From contig CALEZD010000001.1 in assembly GCA_937928385.1 (NCBI GenBank), positions 27,916-91,915 on the forward strand: a stretch of DNA of 64,000 nucleotides. Reading direction: 5' to 3'. Made by a program: the position numbers and the translations under genes. The notes below the pieces were generated by a model. That model made no database searches. It saw only the letters and a program-made list of their open reading frames with translations, and was not told where the DNA came from. Of the stretch, positions 42,490-50,280 are shown in pieces (position 1 is the stretch's first letter; every line of letters starts with the position of its first letter). The DNA comes from an uncultured Bacteroidota bacterium (lineage in GTDB: Bacteria; Bacteroidota; Bacteroidia; Chitinophagales; Chitinophagaceae).

Positions 42490-42630
42490 GTTCCCATATT
42501 CCCGGTTTTGTTCCCATATCCATGCATTTGGGAACAAAATTGTTCCGTTTTTGTATAATTGTCCTTTCTTTCTTCCAACCAACTGATTGATTTTCAGTGA
42601 ATTGGCAAAAATGTTCCATTTTGTTCCCAT
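42490..42630. repeat. Cluster of six GTTCC-core motifs
   Basis: GTTCCCATAT occurs at 42490-42499 and again at 42510-42519 (20 bp apart). GTTCCC is inverted at 42530-42535, GTTCC occurs at 42542-42546 and 42613-42617, and GTTCCCAT at 42623-42630. No credible gene covers the area. The rest of the gap up to 42848 is AT-rich and shows nothing I can name. Confidence 0.6.
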
Positions 42631-42848
42631 GTTCTGTGTTTTTCGGCACAATCGAACTCACTACGTTCGGGTGATGCCATAAAATGGAAATAAAAAAGTT
42701 CAGTAGCGTAGAAAAATCCTGGCCGGTCAGCAGGGGTATGATATAAGTTTGAAACAACAGGGGTATTGCCGGGTTATGTGTGTACTCATCGTATTATTTT
42801 ATCATTACAAAAATACAACAATAATCTGTTATTTATAATAAAAAGTAA

Positions 42849-43007
42849 GGGTTTACTGCTTTATTGACAGACCCTTTGGAATCTAACACCAAAGCCATCC
42901 GGTTGTACGAACGGCTTGGTTTTGAATTCAGTGAAAGGCGTTTATTGGGCAATAATGATGAATGTGCAGTGTATGTGCTGAAGCGTGACAACTACTACAG
43001 GCAATAG
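42849..43007 (+). pseudogene. 3' remnant of a GNAT acetyltransferase gene
   Basis: Reading from 42849 to TAG at 43005-43007 gives DPLESNTKAIRLYERLGF and then FSERRLLGNNDECAVYVL. The NTKAIRLYERLGF stretch is the C-terminal acetyl-CoA-side motif of the GNAT family. The frame is closed by a stop at 42846-42848 just upstream, and no N-terminal GNAT domain is found in any frame nearby. About the last third of the gene therefore survives. A short product from TTG at 42864 is possible but would lack the cofactor-binding motif. Confidence 0.7.
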
Positions 43008-43058
43008 ATTTTAATTTCGATTAAGGCCGTCTAATATATTTCGCGCTGTTTTAGCATT

Positions 43059-44519
43059 TTAATGTTGAACACCACTCACTTCAACAGGTATTACTTCCAT
43101 CTCCACTCCCTCATCATTAGTTAACTTCGTTACTATTTGCGTCAAGGTTAAACTTTTATCTTTTATCTGGTACAAACCTTTCTCCTTATTATCTTGATCG
43201 GCTCCCGGGTCGTCAGTATCCATAAACTTTACACCTATACCGCTTGCATTTATCGCCTCTACTTCACGTTCTAGTTTGCGTTTTAATTCTTCAACTTCTT
43301 TGTATGATGTTTTCTTCTCCTCCTCATCCAGCTTGAAAACGATAGGCAGGGTAAAATATACAGCTACTTTATTGCCCTGTTCATCTTCGCCTGGTATCCA
43401 ATCGGGCAACTGTGCTACTGCTTTTATAGCTGCGTCGCGCAGCAAGGGGTCAATATCTTTACCTTTTACCTCCATGCCCGATATCTTGCCATCTTTTCCT
43501 ACAACAAATTTCACCATTACTTTTCCTTCAATCTGTTTCTTCTTAGCTTCTTCGGGATATTCAATAAGCTTACCCAGGTATTCGCCCAGGCTATAACCGG
43601 GCTCAGGCATTTTTTGTACAAAGTTGAAGACCGAGTCATCCGTTTTTTCCACTTTAGCTTGTGTGAGCATTGATTCTGCCTCCTTCTTCTGCTCGCAGCT
43701 CTGCATAGTGACAATGCCTGCCAATAGCAAACATGCTGACAGTGAGGCGACAACGCCCCTTAGTTTTCCGTTTTTACGATTGTTGTGTAACATCATGATT
43801 CTTCTTTTTATCGGGTGAATAATAAATGAATGTGTGAACGGCAAGGTGCATGTGCCGAATACTGATGAAAGCAGGAGCTTTGTATAATCTTCTCCTGTCA
43901 GGCCCACTTCGGCATCAGCCTGGAACTCGTGTACCTGTACCAGTTCTTTTTTCAACAGGTGGATGAATATATTGGGCCATAATACAGCCTGCAGTACGCT
44001 AATGAAAATAATATCCCTGCTGTGGTGCAGGCGTATATGCGACAGTTCATGCTGAATGATAGTAGCATCAACATCTCCTTCGGGCAAAAAGATATACCTG
44101 ACCCAGCTACCCGGCCCGTAACCAGTATGTTTCAACAGTGTATATCCCTCGCGTAGTTCTTTCTCGCTACGGTTGATAACGCTACGCATCTTTATATAAC
44201 CAGCCATTTTAGTTGCCAGTATGCTGAGCATCACAACCAGGTAAATAGCAGGAATGATTAACAACCATACAGGTATTGCATGCTGCTCCTCCACACCGCC
44301 TACGGTTACCTCCTGCAACATAGCTACTATGGGTTTGGCCTCTTGCCTGGGCCTGAGTGCTTCCGGCAATTTCAGCAGGGGTAGTAATGCCGGCAGTATG
44401 GCGGCTGATAATAAATACATTCTGTTGAACCTGTGCATGGGCTTGTCGCGCAGCAGCAGGTGATACAGCAGTAGCATGGCGCCTGTATAAGCTATTACCT
44501 GTATGAGATATTGTATCAT
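43059..44519 (-). CDS. M56 (BlaR1/MecR1-type) peptidase with C-terminal TonB domain
   Basis: This 486-residue inner-membrane protein has N-terminal membrane segments (VIAYTGAMLLLYHLLL, LLSAAILPALLPLLKL, PVWLLIIPAIYLVVMLSIL) and the M56 zinc site HELSH (157-161) with the downstream EFQAD. A further membrane segment is LRGVVASLSACLLLAGIV, and a periplasmic TonB C-terminal domain (EYPEEAKKKQIEGKVMVKFV, LRDAAIKAVAQLPDW) follows. BlaR1-type proteins sense a signal and cleave a BlaI-type repressor, whose gene ends 2 bases before this start. Instead of the penicillin-binding sensor there is a TonB domain, a form common in Bacteroidota whose signal is unknown. Confidence 0.9.
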   Translation of the reverse strand: MIQYLIQVIAYTGAMLLLYHLLLRDKPMHRFNRMYLLSAAILPALLPLLKLPEALRPRQEAKPIVAMLQEVTVGGVEEQHAIPVWLLIIPAIYLVVMLSILATKMAGYIKMRSVINRSEKELREGYTLLKHTGYGPGSWVRYIFLPEGDVDATIIQHELSHIRLHHSRDIIFISVLQAVLWPNIFIHLLKKELVQVHEFQADAEVGLTGEDYTKLLLSSVFGTCTLPFTHSFIIHPIKRRIMMLHNNRKNGKLRGVVASLSACLLLAGIVTMQSCEQKKEAESMLTQAKVEKTDDSVFNFVQKMPEPGYSLGEYLGKLIEYPEEAKKKQIEGKVMVKFVVGKDGKISGMEVKGKDIDPLLRDAAIKAVAQLPDWIPGEDEQGNKVAVYFTLPIVFKLDEEEKKTSYKEVEELKRKLEREVEAINASGIGVKFMDTDDPGADQDNKEKGLYQIKDKSLTLTQIVTKLTNDEGVEMEVIPVEVSGVQH

Positions 44520-44521
44520 AG

Positions 44522-44902
44522 CTATTTGGTGTTTTTTTGTTCTTTCATCAGTTGCAGTATTTCTTCCAGTTCTTTTACCGATATATCTTTTTCCTTAGCA
44601 AAAAAGGAGAGCATATTGGCGAAAGACCCTTCGAAGTATTTGCCTACAAACTGGTTCATACTTTTTTTACTGTATTCGTCTTTTTGTACTAACGGGAAAT
44701 ACCTGTTGGCCTTGCCCAGGCTCTCGTGGCCTGCAAAACCTTTTTCTTCCAGTATCTTGATAATGGTACTTACCGTATTGTAATGCGGCTTTGGCTCAGG
44801 CAGCAGGTCCACAATATCTTTTACAAATGCCTTATCCAGTTGCCACAGGGCCTGCATGATTTCTTCCTCAGCTTTTGTCAGTGGTTTGAATTCCTTTTTC
44901 AT
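44522..44902 (-). CDS. BlaI/MecI/CopY-family transcriptional repressor
   Basis: This 126-residue protein has the BlaI winged helix: LTKAEEEIMQALWQLDKAFVKDIVD, HYNTVSTIIKILEEKGF as recognition helix, and HESLGKANRYFPLV as wing, then a C-terminal dimerisation and cleavage segment. BlaI repressors bind a palindrome at their own promoter and are released by cleavage by the partner M56 peptidase. ATG at 44902 is chosen; a TTG at 44908 is possible. Two 16-bp palindromes lie directly upstream. Confidence 0.92.
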   Translation of the reverse strand: MKKEFKPLTKAEEEIMQALWQLDKAFVKDIVDLLPEPKPHYNTVSTIIKILEEKGFAGHESLGKANRYFPLVQKDEYSKKSMNQFVGKYFEGSFANMLSFFAKEKDISVKELEEILQLMKEQKNTK

Positions 44903-44909
44903 ACTCAAA

Positions 44910-44945
44910 TACTAAACTTTTAGTAAACCTACTAAGTTTTTAGTA
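44910..44945. promoter_or_regulatory. Double palindromic operator upstream of the BlaI-type gene
   Basis: TACTAAACTTTTAGTA (44910-44925, 7-bp perfect arms) and TACTAAGTTTTTAGTA (44930-44945, 6-bp perfect arms) share the TACTAA/TTAGTA half-site and are 20 bp apart centre to centre, two helical turns. BlaI-family operators are dyads of this size. They start 8 bases upstream of the repressor's ATG, so autoregulation is very likely; the divergent ZIP gene starts 105 bases away and might also be affected. Confidence 0.8.
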
Positions 44946-45049
44946 TAAAAGCAAATTTCTTAGTTAAAGTATTTTTATTTTAAATTCATGTGACAATTTG
45001 GATTTAATGTTTTAGATTTGCCTAAAATTATTTTTAGACTGTGTAGAAA

Positions 45050-45874
45050 ATGGAGCAACTTACAGAATTCTTTGTATCCATAGGCCCTGTGTATAGTGCG
45101 TTGCTGGCCACAATATTTACCTGGTTGGTAACAGCCGCAGGCGCCTCGCTGGTATTCTTTTTCAAGACTATGCACCGGGGTGTGCTGGATGCCATGCTGG
45201 GTTTTACAGGCGGTGTGATGGTGGCAGCCAGCTTCTGGAGCCTGCTGAACCCGGCTATAGAAATGTCGGAGCGGATGTACCCCAATATGATATGGATGCC
45301 CGCTGCGGTGGGTTTCTTCCTGGGGGCAATGTTCATCTTTGTGCTGGACAGGTTTACACCGCACCTGCATATCAACTTTGGTATAGAGGAGAAAGAAGGG
45401 GTAAAAACCAAGCTGCACCGCACTACCCTGCTGATATTGGCCATTACCCTGCATAATATTCCTGAAGGACTGGCGGTAGGCGTATTGTTTGGCGCGGCGG
45501 CACTGGGTATGCCCGATGCAAGTGTGGCTGGTGCTATAGCACTGGCCATAGGTATAGGTATTCAAAACTTTCCTGAAGGTATAGCCGTTTCTATGCCACT
45601 ACGCAGGCATGGTGTTTCGCGCCGAAAAAGCTTTTGGTACGGGCAATTGTCTGCTATAGTAGAACCTGTAGCGGGAGTAGTAGGCGCATTGGCCGTTATA
45701 TATATACAGCCCATACTACCCTTTGCACTGGCCTTTGCCGCAGGTGCAATGATATTTGTGGTAGTGGAAGAGGTAATACCCGAAACCCAACGCGATAAAT
45801 ATACCGACGTGGCCGTGCTTGGTTTTATCGGCGGTTTTTTGGTGATGATGATATTGGACGTGGCGTTGGGGTAA
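45050..45874 (+). CDS. ZIP family divalent metal transporter
   Basis: This 274-residue inner-membrane protein has eight predicted membrane segments and the ZIP metal-site motifs LAITLHNIPEGLAVG (segment 4) and IGIQNFPEGIAVS (segment 5). ZIP proteins import zinc or related metals into the cytoplasm. It resembles the GufA-type bacterial subfamily. It is divergent from the BlaI-type repressor gene and is followed after 20 bases by two small predicted proteases. Confidence 0.92.
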   Translation: MEQLTEFFVSIGPVYSALLATIFTWLVTAAGASLVFFFKTMHRGVLDAMLGFTGGVMVAASFWSLLNPAIEMSERMYPNMIWMPAAVGFFLGAMFIFVLDRFTPHLHINFGIEEKEGVKTKLHRTTLLILAITLHNIPEGLAVGVLFGAAALGMPDASVAGAIALAIGIGIQNFPEGIAVSMPLRRHGVSRRKSFWYGQLSAIVEPVAGVVGALAVIYIQPILPFALAFAAGAMIFVVVEEVIPETQRDKYTDVAVLGFIGGFLVMMILDVALG

Positions 45875-45894
45875 AGTTTATTTAATACCATGCT

Positions 45895-46386
45895 ATGAAG
45901 AAATTATTCAGAAGGCTGAACAGGTTTTTTCTTAAAAGGAGTTACCCCATGCAGGTACTCCTCTTTTTGTTATCAAGCTACGTAGTGCTTGCTTTTTTCA
46001 TCCCGATATTGCTGGTGATGTTGGCAACGGGCGTTAACACCGAAGGAGGGCCTGAAGTTGCTCCTGATAAAGTTATTGAGCTTATGGTAATAGCACCTGT
46101 TGTCGAAACCCTGGTGTATCAATACCTTATCATCCGCTTGTTTATGTACTTTGCTAAAAGCCGCAAATATTATCCATGTGCGATATTAATATCTGCAATA
46201 GCATTTGGACTGGCTCATACATACAACCCTGCTTATATATTTTTTGCGTTTTTCATAGGATTGGTGCTGGCTTACATGTACTATTTTTACTCAAAAGAAC
46301 CGCTTAAGGCATTCTGGACCGTTGTGCTGGTACATGGAATACGCAATGGAATTGCAATAGCGACAGTAGATTTATTTAACTTGTAA
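45895..46386 (+). CDS. CPBP-type intramembrane protease homologue
   Basis: A 163-residue membrane protein with about four membrane segments. The CPBP/CAAX-protease motifs are recognisable but altered: APVVETLVYQ in place of EExxxR (one Glu, Glu71, kept and the Arg replaced by Gln), FGLAHTYN with the second-motif His, and VLVHGIRNGIA with the third. Short Bacteroidota members often show this form. Activity is therefore plausible but not certain. It lies between the ZIP gene and a TTG-started metallopeptidase gene with 20- and 2-base gaps. Confidence 0.75.
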   Translation: MKKLFRRLNRFFLKRSYPMQVLLFLLSSYVVLAFFIPILLVMLATGVNTEGGPEVAPDKVIELMVIAPVVETLVYQYLIIRLFMYFAKSRKYYPCAILISAIAFGLAHTYNPAYIFFAFFIGLVLAYMYYFYSKEPLKAFWTVVLVHGIRNGIAIATVDLFNL

Positions 46387-46388
46387 GA

Positions 46389-46712
46389 TTGACAGTACAT
46401 CTACCAAACACAGACGCAGTACGCATCAAAGAAAACTCCCTGCTGGCAAGACTGGCTGCCTATAAACTAAAGACTAAACAGTGCGCTATCGTTGTGAACC
46501 ACACCATACACCTGCATAACACCACGCGGGAGGAATTGATAGCCAACCGTATATGGCTCTTGCATGAGTTGAAGCATGTAGAACAATATCAACGGTACGG
46601 TACTATTCGCTTTATTATCCTCTACCTGTACGAAACAATTAAAAATGGTTATCGCAACAACAGGTTTGAGGTGGAAGCGAGAGAGGCTGAGTTGATTTCA
46701 ACGAATCCCTAA
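46389..46712 (+). CDS. Small HExxH metallopeptidase-like protein
   Basis: A 107-residue soluble protein with a zinc-peptidase-type motif HELKHVEQYQRYG (His59, Glu60, His63), similar to DUF4157-like proteins. The C-terminal part is helical and carries the acidic RFEVEAREAEL, whose Glu residues could be the third ligand. No ATG is available; the TTG at 46389, 2 bases after the CPBP-type gene stop, is the likely start and implies coupling. Its 3' end overlaps the convergent acyl-carrier-like gene by 15 bases. Confidence 0.7.
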   Translation: MTVHLPNTDAVRIKENSLLARLAAYKLKTKQCAIVVNHTIHLHNTTREELIANRIWLLHELKHVEQYQRYGTIRFIILYLYETIKNGYRNNRFEVEAREAELISTNP

Positions 46713-47273
46713 ATCTTCGAGGATGTCATATTCTAAGGCTATATCCTCAACATTGATACCGGTTATCTCATTGATGATACCCATCACCACCAGCTCTACT
46801 TCTGTCTTACTCACCAGTTTGGTAGGGATGATTAATTTCTCATAATTGAGTGCAAGAATCCAGCATACCAGGTCGAACACGGTGTTGTCCGTAAGTGATT
46901 CACCTTGCAGCAGGCTGGCCGGGTTGATGCGGGTGTTTACATCTGCGGGTTTTAAAAGCGGCAGTTCAATATTAAAGTCCGCCGCCATCTTGTCCCAGTA
47001 TAGTTGCGCTTTTTTTACCGGGATGAAATCTTTGATAATTGTTGCCAGGGTAAATTCTTCCTTCGGGTATCCGAATTCAGGTGGTACGTAATCCTTTAGT
47101 ATATCAAACATCATTTCAGGTTTGCTAATACCGTCCGGCTGAAAAACTATATGTTTACTCACCTGTTCAGCAATATCCCCGACAGTATTGATACTGTCCA
47201 CCTCGTCTTCGGATAGAGCAACCTTGAAATAACGCTCTACCGTATCAAAAATCTTCATGCTGTCTAAACCCAT
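46698..47273 (-). CDS. Acyl-carrier-like protein lacking helix I, 191 aa
   Basis: The protein starts MGLDSMKIFDTVERYFKVAL and goes on to NTVGDIAEQVSKHI. This matches an acyl carrier protein from the DSL phosphopantetheine site (Ser5 here) through helices II-III, including the TVGD turn, but the first helix that should precede it is missing. About 150 residues of unassigned, partly helical sequence follow (PPEFGYPKEEFTLATIIKDF and others), ending LEYDILEDLGIR. No upstream start in frame would add helix I. I do not know the family's function. It is the last gene of an operon, 10 bases after the ABC ATPase gene. Confidence 0.6.
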   Translation of the reverse strand: MGLDSMKIFDTVERYFKVALSEDEVDSINTVGDIAEQVSKHIVFQPDGISKPEMMFDILKDYVPPEFGYPKEEFTLATIIKDFIPVKKAQLYWDKMAADFNIELPLLKPADVNTRINPASLLQGESLTDNTVFDLVCWILALNYEKLIIPTKLVSKTEVELVVMGIINEITGINVEDIALEYDILEDLGIR

Positions 47274-47283
47274 AGTTAATCAT

Positions 47284-48948
47284 TTACGGCATTGCCTCTA
47301 TTAATCGCTTAGTATATTCATCCGCAGGTTTTTTCAGCACTTGTTCCGCTGTACCTGTTTCCACCATCTTCCCGCCCTGCATCACCATCACCCTATCGCT
47401 TATGTAGTGTACTACATTCAGGTCGTGAGAGATGAAGAGATAAGACAGGTTGAATTCCTGCTGCAGTTCTTTTAGCAGGTTCAATATCTGTGCCTGCACG
47501 CTTACGTCCAGCGCCGATACACTCTCGTCGCATATCAATACTTGCGGTTTTACAGCAAGCGCACGGGCTATACCCAGCCGCTGCCTTTGCCCGCCGGAGA
47601 ACTGGTGCGGGTAACGTTGCATGCTGTCGGCGGGTAGTTGCACCAGGTCCAGCAACCTCAATGCTTCCTTTCTCCGCTCCCTGCGGGGAACGATATTATG
47701 CACCGCCAGCGGCTCCATCAGCATATCGCCGATGTTCATCCGCGGGTTCAGCGATGCATAGGGGTCCTGGAAAATCAACTGTATCTCTTTGCGGATATTC
47801 CGCCATTCTTTCTGCGTATAATCCGCAATATTTTTTGCGTCAAACTTTACCTTCCCTTCGTAAACCGGCAATAAGCCTATCAGTGTCCGGCCCAGGGTAC
47901 TCTTGCCGCAACCGCTTTCGCCCACCAACCCCAGCACTTCTCCTCTTCTCAATTCGAACGATACACCATCCACCGCCTTGAAGTACTGTGTAGTTTTCCC
48001 AAGCCAGTTACTCTCTACCGAAAACCATACGCGTAGGTTGTTTACCTCCAGCATTTTCCTGCCGGGTTTTATAATTTCATAAGGCGCTTCTGTTCTCTTG
48101 CCCTGTGGTGCTGTGAGAAAATCTGACACTATTGGTAAGGGCCTGCCTTTATGATCGGGCGATGGGCGGCAGGCCAGCAAAGCCTGAGTATAGGGATGCC
48201 AGGGATGCACCAGCACTTCTTTTGCGCTGCCCTGTTCTACGGCATTTCCTTTTTGCATCACCATTACATCATCAGCTATTTGCGCAGCCAGTGCCAGGTC
48301 GTGCGTAATGAATATCATAGCCGTACCGTAGTCCTTCTGCAGCCCGGACATCAATTCTATTACTTCTTTTTGTACGGTCACGTCCAATGCCGTGGTGGGT
48401 TCATCAGCTATGAGTAGTACGGGATTGTTGCACATAGCCATGGCAATCATCACGCGCTGCTTCTGCCCGCCCGATAGCTGGTGGGGGTAACGCTCATATA
48501 TTTTTTCAGGATTGGGTAATTGTACTTTAGCCAGCCAGCTAATTGCCAGCGCCTTAGCCTGTCGTTCACTTAACTGCTGATGCAGTACAATAGCTTCCGA
48601 TATCTGCCTGCCTATGGCCATTACAGGGTTAAGCGAACTCATGGGCTCCTGGAAGACCATGCCCATTTTCTGGCCTCGTATTGTATCCCAAGCCATATCT
48701 GCATTTATTTCAAATACACCTTCTTTTGTTGTAAGTTGTATTTTACCTGATACGGTGGCATTTGCAGGCAGCAACCCCATCAGCGACAATGCTGTCAATG
48801 ATTTGCCTGAACCACTTTCGCCCACAATAGCCAGTGTTTTACCGCTTTCTACTTCGAAACACACATCATCTACGGCAGTAAATGTTTGAGCGCCTCCAAA
48901 TGATATTTGCAGGTCCTCTACTTTAAGTATAGGCGCAGTACCCAACAT
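47284..48948 (-). CDS. Fused double ABC ATPase, oligopeptide-transporter type (DppD-DppF-like)
   Basis: This 554-residue protein joins two ATPases of the peptide/nickel importer class. Domain 1 has [31 protein letters not shown] and [12 protein letters not shown]; domain 2 has [31 protein letters not shown] and [12 protein letters not shown]. In between is the oligopeptide-type C-terminal extension ([16 protein letters not shown]). Such fusions energise import of peptides across the inner membrane, but no permease or binding-protein gene is adjacent. The ATG shares one base with the stop of the AMP nucleosidase gene (TGATG), so expression is coupled. Confidence 0.92.
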   Translation of the reverse strand: MLGTAPILKVEDLQISFGGAQTFTAVDDVCFEVESGKTLAIVGESGSGKSLTALSLMGLLPANATVSGKIQLTTKEGVFEINADMAWDTIRGQKMGMVFQEPMSSLNPVMAIGRQISEAIVLHQQLSERQAKALAISWLAKVQLPNPEKIYERYPHQLSGGQKQRVMIAMAMCNNPVLLIADEPTTALDVTVQKEVIELMSGLQKDYGTAMIFITHDLALAAQIADDVMVMQKGNAVEQGSAKEVLVHPWHPYTQALLACRPSPDHKGRPLPIVSDFLTAPQGKRTEAPYEIIKPGRKMLEVNNLRVWFSVESNWLGKTTQYFKAVDGVSFELRRGEVLGLVGESGCGKSTLGRTLIGLLPVYEGKVKFDAKNIADYTQKEWRNIRKEIQLIFQDPYASLNPRMNIGDMLMEPLAVHNIVPRRERRKEALRLLDLVQLPADSMQRYPHQFSGGQRQRLGIARALAVKPQVLICDESVSALDVSVQAQILNLLKELQQEFNLSYLFISHDLNVVHYISDRVMVMQGGKMVETGTAEQVLKKPADEYTKRLIEAMP

Positions 48949-49718
48949 CAGAATTTAAGGTGCTTGACGGTGAGCCGTTTCCCAATCAGCTGTTTCAGCG
49001 AATCGATGCCGATCTGCAGGTGCATGTCCACAAATTTTTGGTTCACTGTAATATCACTCTTATCCGTCTTAACTCCTTCTGGTGTCATGGGCTGGTCGGA
49101 TATGAGCAGCAATGCGCCGGTAGGAATCTCATTGTAAAATCCTGCTGAAAAAATGGTGGCTGTTTCCATATCCACTGCCATAGTGCGCATCACTTGCAGT
49201 TTCTTTTTAAATGCTGCATCGTGCTCCCATACGCGGCGGTTGGTGGTGTACACCGTTCCTGTCCAGTAGTCGCGTTTATGTTCGCGTATCGTGGTAGAAA
49301 TTGCTTTTTGCAATGCGAAGGCCGGCAACGCCGGTACTTCTCTGGGAAAATAATCGTCGCTGGTACCCTCGCCCCTGATGGCGGCTATGGGCAGTATCAG
49401 GTCGCCTACTTTGTTTTTTGCTTTTAATCCACCGCATTTACCCAGGAACAAAACCGCCTTTGGATTGATAGCAGAGAGCAGGTCCATAACCGTAGCAGCC
49501 GTAGCGCTGCCCATACCGAAGTTGATGATGGTAATACCCTCGGCTGTAGCGCAAAGCATAGGCTTATCTGCACCTACAATGGGCACTTTATGTATTTCGG
49601 CAAACTTCTGCACATACGAGCTGAAGTTGCAGAGCAGTATATATTTCCCGAAGTCTTTAAGTTGCAAACCCGTATATCGGGGTAGCCAGTTAGTTACGAT
49701 TTCCTTTTTCGTCTTCAT
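48948..49718 (-). CDS. AMP nucleosidase (short form)
   Basis: The enzyme cleaves AMP to adenine and ribose 5-phosphate. This 256-residue protein has the PNP/UDP phosphorylase fold: INFGMGSATAATVMDLL, AVLFLGKCGGLKAKNKVGD, AVDMETATIFSAGF for ribose binding, and GALLLISDQPMTPEGVKTD. It lacks the N-terminal regulatory domain of E. coli Amn, as usual for Bacteroidota. ATG at 49718 is chosen over a GTG two codons upstream. It heads an operon with an ABC ATPase and an acyl-carrier-like gene. Confidence 0.88.
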   Translation of the reverse strand: MKTKKEIVTNWLPRYTGLQLKDFGKYILLCNFSSYVQKFAEIHKVPIVGADKPMLCATAEGITIINFGMGSATAATVMDLLSAINPKAVLFLGKCGGLKAKNKVGDLILPIAAIRGEGTSDDYFPREVPALPAFALQKAISTTIREHKRDYWTGTVYTTNRRVWEHDAAFKKKLQVMRTMAVDMETATIFSAGFYNEIPTGALLLISDQPMTPEGVKTDKSDITVNQKFVDMHLQIGIDSLKQLIGKRLTVKHLKF

Positions 49719-49830
49719 ATTCACCCAATCCGCCTCCGGCGGAGCTTTATGCTACTAAAGATAAGAAATAAGACGGCGCTACAGAAGCAGGTGTTGATTA
49801 TTAAGAAAGTTTTATTGACTTTTGACTGCG

Positions 49831-50280
49831 ATGTTATCATTGGATTTTTCGGGTTTTACACTTAAGCTGAAACAAGAAGAAGGCAAGCCTTATGTATGGG
49901 ACCCGGTGCGCAAAATATGGGTGGTGCTGACACCCGAAGAGCATGTGCGCCAATACCTGCTGTTGTACTTCACCGATGTGATGCAGTACCCGGCTTCACT
50001 TATAGCAGTAGAAAAGAAAATACGGGTGGGCAATCTCAGTAAGCGGTTTGACATTGTAGTGTATAGCCGTGAGCATACACCTTGGCTGCTGGCAGAATGT
50101 AAAGCGCCTGATGTGCCGCTTACAGAAAAGGCCTTGCACCAGTTACTCACTTACCACAATACGATGCAATGCAATTATTGGCTGGTCAGCAACGGGCACA
50201 GCACCTTTTGCGCCGATGCTACAGATATTCATCAAATAAAATGGCTGAGTGAATTACCGGGGTATCAGGGTATTGTATGA
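49831..50280 (+). CDS. Lone HsdR_N-type protein (PD-(D/E)xK nuclease fold)
   Basis: This 149-residue protein resembles the N-terminal nuclease domain of type I restriction enzyme R subunits, standing alone. The likely active site is Glu61 in AVEKKIRVG, Asp74 in KRFDIVVY, and Glu89-x-Lys91 in LLAECKAPD, the order of a PD-(D/E)xK nuclease. No motor domain, HsdM or HsdS is near. Such stand-alone proteins are widespread in Bacteroidota and their role is unknown. ATG at 49831 is used; TTG at 49822 is possible. Its 3' end overlaps the convergent S41 protease gene by 27 bases. Confidence 0.82.
   Translation: MLSLDFSGFTLKLKQEEGKPYVWDPVRKIWVVLTPEEHVRQYLLLYFTDVMQYPASLIAVEKKIRVGNLSKRFDIVVYSREHTPWLLAECKAPDVPLTEKALHQLLTYHNTMQCNYWLVSNGHSTFCADATDIHQIKWLSELPGYQGIV

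Noticed and set aside
42440..42757. A 105-codon minus-strand frame over the GTTCC cluster
   Set aside because: Starts at TTG, covers the repeats and the hairpin region, has no domain and odd composition; more likely non-coding.
49831..50280. The HsdR_N-type gene considered as part of a type I restriction system
   Set aside because: No helicase, methylase or specificity gene is present anywhere in the window, and the neighbours are housekeeping genes.
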